From assembly GCA_029844215.1 (NCBI GenBank), contig CM056736.1, forward strand, positions 55,303,562 through 55,367,561: a DNA stretch of 64,000 nucleotides. The letters run 5' to 3'. The notes beneath the pieces were generated by a model. That model was given only the letters and a program-made list of their open reading frames with translations, was not told the DNA's origin and searched no databases. Made by a program: the position numbers and the translations under genes. This document shows positions 57,778 through 64,000 of this stretch, piece by piece. Position 1 is the first letter of the stretch; each line of letters opens with the position of its first letter. This DNA is from Przewalskia tangutica. Taxonomy: Eukaryota > Streptophyta > Magnoliopsida > Solanales > Solanaceae.

Positions 57778-57967
57778 AGCTGTAACATAATAATACGTCA
57801 GAGAGGAATTATCTTAATAACACAACTCTATGGCACGATATCAGAGTGAGAAGAATAGAAACCAACTCCTAAATATCCTGTAGCCTCCTGTTTATGGGTG
57901 TGGCGCGCAACACACCGATAATCAAGACTCTACTAGACACGGTCTGTAGACATTCCGAGGACTGACT
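57778..57967 (-). other. Untranslated leader of family 2 element
   Basis: 190 bases between gag and PBS, similar in length and words (AATCAAGACTCTACTAGACA, GATCTGTAGAC) to the leaders of families 1, 3 and 5. No gene. Confidence 0.55.
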
Positions 57968-57979
57968 ACTCTGATACCA
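57968..57979 (-). promoter_or_regulatory. Primer-binding site (initiator Met tRNA, one mismatch)
   Basis: ACTCTGATACCA on this strand is TGGTATCAGAGT in sense, one base from the usual site. It lies three bases left of the LTR at 57983. Confidence 0.9.
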
Positions 57980-57982
57980 CTC

Positions 57983-60900
57983 TGTCACGCTTCGAACCCC
58001 GGGCCCGTGACTGGTGCCCTACCTTGGCACCCTTCTACCTATCAACACAAGTAAACTGCGGAATTTAAATAACACCTCATTTTTTTTAAAAACAACGTAC
58101 GTGCAAGGGCAAAGCCGACAAGGCTGCCATATAATATACATAATCAAAAGACACTACACTGTACATGAGTCCAATCCCACATATGAATACAGACCTCTAA
58201 GAGTTTTACTGAACTATGACGGGACAAGGCCCCGCCGTACCCATAACTCTGTACAAAAGCATGTACTGAAGGATATATACCAAAAATGATAAACTCCTGA
58301 ACAGATGGAGCTATCCAAAACTTCGGGCGGTCCTACACTGCAGATCACCAAATCTGCGTACCTAAACTGCGGCATGACGCGGCCCGAAGGAGGTCAAGAC
58401 GAAGAATGTACCAAGTATGTGAAGCGATGAAATGCGTAATGAAATCACTACGATCTATACAAAGCGGGAGACATGTATGATAGCCAAACTACGATTACAA
58501 TACATAGCGATCATATCAAGTCGGGACGCGTGCCGCCAAAGTCATTACTCAAATATAACCATGGGTCTCACGCCCATAATATCAATCTTGCCCGTGGAAT
58601 CCTTCCTCACTGCCGGCAGTCCATGATATAATACAACATCAGTAAGCACACTGAACCTTGCAATCATGAGAGTAATGCAATCCTTTTTATCTTTTAAGTT
58701 TTAACAATGGGACCAACTGTTCCATTTTAAGTCATAAACACACTACACTCTTTCATTAATGAAATCACTACCGTTTCAAAACATGAAGGTCGTGCCAGTG
58801 CCAGGGTCAACCACCCTCTGTGTTATAATGCAACATATCATACAACTATTTCACCCGCAAGAGACTATTTCACCCGCTTAGGTCATGTGGACCCGCAATG
58901 AGTCATCGGTACACGATACTCGCATCACGGATAGCTAATCCATGGCTTATATATATATATATCCCGGGAATTTAACCCGCCGAGTCAAATACCGACCCGC
59001 CGTGAGTGTGTACCACTCACCCCCATGGGGAGCTAACCCATGGTATCCTTGAAACAAGTTGCCGGCCCTTTATGGAGGGACGCGGTGATGTGGAAATATG
59101 ACACTTACACGAATGTCTATATGAGCAACCCATATGCAAGCAAACCAAGACAAAACCATGCCTTTACACAAATCAAGACAATTACCATACCTTTCTTTTT
59201 GTCATAAGCCAAGACAATACCATGCCTTTACACAAACCAAGACAATTACCATGCCTTCTTTTCACATAAACCAAGACAATTACCATGCCTTCTTTTTACA
59301 TAAACCAAGAGAAATCCTTATTTAAGCAAGCCAAAGTACTTATCAAGGCACACATAGAATAATTCTCATTTAAACAAGCCAAAGTACTACGTACGTACAT
59401 TCTTTTCAAAAGACTCCTTTTTATGTAAAACCCCAAGATACTAACACCCGTAGTATCAAGATATGTCTATTTTTCAAAATAAGTTACTACACCTTTAGAA
59501 ATTCATTTCAAGGCTTTGAAACCAAGTAACTTCAATTTTTACAATCTAGGCAACTCATGCCCATTAATCAAAATAGACAACTCTCTTAACCTTCCATAAA
59601 GCCGTTATAACCAACTTCCCATAAAGCCGTTATAACCCTTTATGGTTTTAGACAAATTTATTCTTTTTATATCCAAGAGATTTATACTTTTAAAACCAAG
59701 TATCACATACTTTCAAATCAAGTTTCTTAACTTTCAAAATACTTCAAGTCTCTTAATCTTTAGAAATCAAGTTTCTTCTACTTTTAAACCTCAAGTAACT
59801 CACACCTTTAAAACAAGTTACTTCTCTTAAATCATGTCATTTCTCCTCTTTTAAAACAATTAAGTAAATCACTCCTTTGACTCCCCTAAAGTCATTATAA
59901 CGACCTTTAGGTTTTGGAACTAAGGCACTTGCCAAAAGATTTGGAAACCACTTCCTTTTCAAGACTCTATGTACTTTAAGTAAAATACTTTCACTTTTGA
60001 GAATCCAAACTTCACTAAGGAAATGGATTATAACAACTTACAATTTAAACATCAAAGTACAATCAAGGAAGTATATAGAACAAATTCTATATTAGGCAAT
60101 CCAAGTACAACCAAGGAATGAATCATTTAAGGAGTAGGACTTACTTTCTTTATCTTAAGGAATCATGCTAGAAGAAGAAGAGATGGTTCACATACCTTTT
60201 CGGTTTAATCCACAAGCTAAGTTGAATACGCCACACGTAGAAGTGTCAACCTATAATGGTCACAACATGACTATCAATTTCTAGTTTCTAACATAGAATA
60301 ATACTAAGTATACGGTCTCTTATTCTACGGAAAATTGGACAGCACCTCCTTTGTTTCTACATACTTTTCCACTTTTTCAAGGATCGATAATCAATAACCA
60401 ACATGCCACATTTAAGGCTCAATACATCAACCAACAAAGGGGATTACATGCCTTACAATACGTATAAAATTTTGCCCCACAATTAATACCAACTAAGTCC
60501 ATAATCAAAGCCATTCTCGGCTAACTTATTCAACAACACAAAGTTCTTTCCAATTCTTTGTCAATCCAAGTCCTTAGGTCTAACATGTTATATAATCATA
60601 AACAACTTTAACAACTACAATTCCTTCTTTATATAACATGTGATGACCTAAACTAATAATCAAATCGAATTGTAATCTTAAGGGCTAAACATGCAAGTTT
60701 TCGGATTAGGGTTCCAATAGCCAATACACTTATCAAACTTCATACTATATACTTCATGCTTGCTAATATCCGTAGCTACAACAATAAGTAAATCTTAATT
60801 ACTAAAATGACAAGAATTGTTACCTTTATAAGCCCTTATAAATTCCAAGATTCAAAGTCGCTCCTTAGAAATTCTTAGCTCCTTTCCTTTACGCTCCAAT

Positions 60901-61692
60901 CCGCTATTTGAAGCCTTTAGAAGCTCACAACCAACTTCTCTTCCATTTCCAATCCAAACTTATGAAAACAACTTAGGTTTTCTCCTTGCGACTAACGTGA
61001 AAACGTCGTTTTTCCGAAATCTTTCTATTGAGATATCCTTACAATACCCTTAGGGACCTTGTGTTAAAGTCTTGTGAATAATGGACCAAAACTACAAAAA
61101 ATTTGTGTGGGAAAAACCTTGAACCCGAGAGCCTTATGGAGAACAAGAAATGTTGTGATTTTTTTCTAAGTGTTGAAGACCTTGTCTTGCACTAGTGTGG
61201 TATATAAAGCACAATGGAGGGTCAATATATCAACATATGTGTGGCTAGGATGAAGAACACTTGGATAACTAGCCAAGTGGACAAGTTGACAAGTCAACAA
61301 TCTCAAGCTTTGAAGACTTGTTCATCTACCATGGTCAATGACCATTTTACCCTTGAAATTTTTCGTCCAAGACCATATGAGGGGGTGCCATGTGTCGCCC
61401 TCCCATTCGTCCATAAAATTTTGTAACCCTCGTGAGCCCCACAAAACGTAAAATTCCTCGGGTGGGCCCCACGTGACCAAATCTGTAAAAATAAATTTCC
61501 ATAATGTTAATAAGTTCCATACTCTTCAAATAATGCATTTTGAGAATCTAATTCTCCTCAACGAACATTTTTCCTTTCAGACGTTCGGAAGATTTTCCGT
61601 CGGGAAAACAATTCTTTCCTTCGTACCAATCTAGAGTCTTGATTCCTTACGTACATTATCTTATACATGTCCTGGACTTACGGGGTGTAACA
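57983..61692 (-). repeat. Family 2 LTR (complete copy, 3710 bp)
   Basis: Runs from TGTCACGCTTCG to ACGGGGTGTAACA with the PBS adjoining on the left. This is the reference copy for family 2. It contains the hairpin (58214-58240), ATTTCACCCGC repeats (58850-58880), the short tandem repeat (59140-59310) and a TATA-like TATATAAAGCAC near 61201. Compared with 32830-36492 it shows many CAG/CTG words replaced by CG in the first 600 bases and few changes elsewhere. Confidence 0.93.
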
Positions 61693-62990
61693 TTCTTCCC
61701 CCCTTAGAAACATTCGTCCCCGAATGTTCTTAGTCGGTTGTCAAGCTATACAAACTCCGGCACAGTCTCTATACTATGCCTATCAATCAATACTCCACAA
61801 GACCAACGATGCCACATATGGCTACCACCTAAAATACGTAAACATATCAATGGACCTTCCATCTACGGTTCCTTCTCATAAAACTCGAAGGTTACAGTCT
61901 TATCAAAAACAAGATCTTTAGAGGTTACTTTCTTTTTCCCCGCATAAAGGGATGGCCCTGTCGTATTCTAAGTCATGGGACTAACATTATCTGAATCCTT
62001 CAATCGGACTCCCACTCAGCTAACTGACGTGTTCCCCCGTGTTACTTCCTCTTACGTCCACTTAGTCACCAAACTAGTTGGTACATGAATCTATAATCTG
62101 CCTAGCTTAGTTTACCAACCGGTGTAAACTCTAATACTAGTAATATCTCAATCACGAGCACATATGGACAGTGTTACTGAACCTAAGGCGTGTGTATCAT
62201 CACAGTTAACCTCCACTCATGGCCTAAAAATGATTTTCTCTACACACCTTTATTACTTATAACTATAATCACTATAGTTCTCTTAACCCTTGTTCCTTCC
62301 TTTCTTACTTGTCATACTTTCTCGTACTTCCAAACTTATTTAGTAAACGTACAAAATCTCAAATATTGTTTCTGTTCTCCAATCCTTGGAGTTACTATCC
62401 AAACTTGGCCATTTTGCTACTTGCATTTCTGTTAAGGCCCTTCTCGGCCCTCACGACCTGGTTCCGGTGGAACGCGTCCACAAACTCGTACAACGATTTA
62501 CTAGACTTGGGCCTAGCATCCTCGGGACCCTATCACATAGCGGAACCATTTCTAACTGACATCACCCCATTTCATACTACTGGCTGACCCGAAATGAGTC
62601 CATAACCCGACCCATCGTCACACTTAACTTCTCATTCTTAGTCTGAAATAAATTTCTCTCTTATCTCAAGGTACTTCTCACCCTATCCCCCTATTCACTA
62701 GAGGTTCGTCACATAGGCCAAAGTATTTCTACTATACATCCTTCACTATCGGTCTTTACACTGTTACGGGGTAATTACAACTTGTGAACCCTACACAACT
62801 ATAGTCTCAGTTCACTTTATCATTCTTGTCAACATTCTTAACTTTTTCACTTTACTAATCAAAGTATCCCTACCTCTGGGGGTACTATCACTTTACAACT
62901 GCTAGCAACAAAGGGAAAACATATACGCTAGAGCAAAATCTGAATCCATCAATGCACGTATGATTCAAAAGAATCGAAATATACCTGTAA
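61693..62990 (-). other. Non-pol internal region of family 2 element, second copy
   Basis: Nearly identical to 36493-37790, including the palindrome with polypurine tract next to 61693 and the shared block at about 62290-62540. No pol motifs are present. The second copy to the right of an LTR makes this a tandem LTR-internal array. Confidence 0.62.
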
Positions 62991-63588
62991 CCCCAAGCGA
63001 TGTTGCCTCTTGATCCTGCCCAGTAGTCACGTCATCTAAGGTTCGAAGGACCGCCAGAAATATAAACTCCACCCTGACCTCTACCACGGCTGGCTGACAT
63101 CTGAACACCCTGCCCTGGGGGGCGCACAGCTGTGGAGAAAAGGGAATCAACCATCGGCCTCATAGGCTGAGCCACCTCACCGGTGCTCTTTCTAAAAGGA
63201 CATACCCTCAGTATATGGCTCGGATGGCCACAATAAAAACAAACACCTGTGCCATAACGACATTTCCCCATATGGCGCTTACTACATCGGAAACACTGAG
63301 GAATAAGTGGCCTCGACTGAGAAAATCCTCTTCTCCTCTGAGAACCTCGACTCCTGGAGCTCGGACCGGCTCCTAAATACCTTGTGGGGTCCAATATCCC
63401 ACCTGTGATCTGCGGGGGTATGTACTGGGTAGGCTGGGATGAATATCTCACTCGCTGCTGAGGCTGCTCGTCCAAAAACTCACCGGGATAACCAACCGGT
63501 CTAGCCCTCTTACGTTGATCTCTGCGTTGGCCCTCTACCCTCTATACACATGTCTGTACTGGCCGAATAACTTCCTTCTGGTGAAACT
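62991..63588 (-). pseudogene. Family 2 gag, second copy (N-terminus cut by an LTR)
   Basis: Gag fragment read leftwards, with a 147-codon open frame at 63475-63032. It is Gln/Ser/Arg-rich, followed by CFRCSKRHMGKC (CX2CX3HX3C) and an intact canonical knuckle CFYCGHPSHILRVC. The tail is Pro/Gly/Arg-rich, with VQMSASRGRGQGGVYISGG before the stop. This is the best-preserved gag C-terminus in the window. To the right the gene continues without a frame to 63588, where a minus-strand LTR interrupts it. The uninterrupted sequence is seen at 32800-32829. Confidence 0.87.
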
Positions 63589-64000
63589 TGTCACGACCGA
63601 ACCGGGCGTGGTGGTGCCTACCGGGCACCCTGGTGATACAACATCAGTAATCGAATATAAACAATAACATGAAATAACAAGAAGTATAAAACAATAATCT
63701 TGTGAAAACTTGCCGCCGGCATATATATAAATAACAACTTTTTCCAACGTGAGCAGTTTAATCCTTTTTACAAACCACATTTGCCAAAGACTCTAAGAAA
63801 TGATACGACAACAATGGCGGGACGGGGCCGCCATACCGAATGTAAACACCTGACAACGGGGACTATACGGCTGATAAGCCTCGAGAAAGCGGAGCTTTCG
63901 TGACCAGCGAGGATCGATGGCGGTGTACCTTTACTGCGGCATGACGCGGCCCAAGGAGGTCGGTACAGTATGTGGAAAATACGTAAATGAAATCATAATA
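63589..64000 (-). repeat. Start of a further LTR, cut by the window end
   Basis: Begins TGTCACGACCG within family 2 gag and contains the conserved hairpin (63812-63836) and the AACGGAGCTT-like words typical of these LTR ends. It resembles family 5 and 3 LTR edges but is not identical to either. If it is a fresh insertion, the duplication should be AAACT (63584-63588) with a partner beyond the window. Confidence 0.8.

Overview
This window looks like plant (angiosperm, probably eudicot) intergenic DNA made entirely of Ty3/gypsy-type LTR retrotransposons nested in each other. The reasons are several-kilobase LTRs running TG...CA, primer-binding sites matching plant initiator-methionine tRNA (TGGTATCAGAGC), 5-bp target-site duplications, gag zinc knuckles, and pol in the order PR-RT-RNaseH-IN with a chromodomain-like tail. 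I found no host gene, rRNA, tRNA, CRISPR array or bacterial feature. The species cannot be fixed from the sequence.

I recognise five LTR groups. Family 1 (plus strand; LTR 2.4-2.8 kb, start TGTTATACCCCGTA) is the only one with pol remnants. Family 2 (LTR about 3.7 kb, start TGTTACACCCCGTAA), family 3 (LTR about 3.4 kb, minus strand) and family 5 (LTR about 3.6 kb, minus strand) have gag-only internal regions of about 2.2 kb. Family 4 (plus strand, LTR 4.5 kb) has only a small protease remnant.

Layout. Positions 1-32605 hold a damaged plus-strand family 1 array: integrase tail (1-845) fused to gag (846-2000), protease (2001-2462), RT-RNaseH-IN-tail (20892-23773), LTR (23913-26311), a second RT-RNaseH-IN (26312-28492), a second LTR (28493-31250), then PBS and gag (31255-32605). 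Between protease and RT sits a family 2 solo LTR (2463-20891). That LTR was itself split by a minus-strand family 3 element with three LTRs and two internal regions (4313-18801, duplication agaaa). Positions 32606-63588 are a minus-strand family 2 array (gag fragment, LTR, gag region, LTR, gag region). Its gag was interrupted by a plus-strand family 4 element (38291-57456, duplication ataac). The 3' LTR of that element was in turn interrupted by a minus-strand family 5 element (47019-56320, duplication ctatt). A further minus-strand LTR starts at 63589 and runs off the window.

Function. Nothing here is a complete autonomous element. The best-preserved coding stretch is the RNase H region at 26833-27630. 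The gag-only families would need reverse transcriptase and integrase supplied by another element. Two points need attention. All four non-autonomous families share a block upstream of the polypurine tract with a weak coding signature. Differences between near-identical copies are strongly patterned (CAG or CTG in one, CG in the other), which suggests that part of the apparent decay is a base-calling artefact in methylated DNA.
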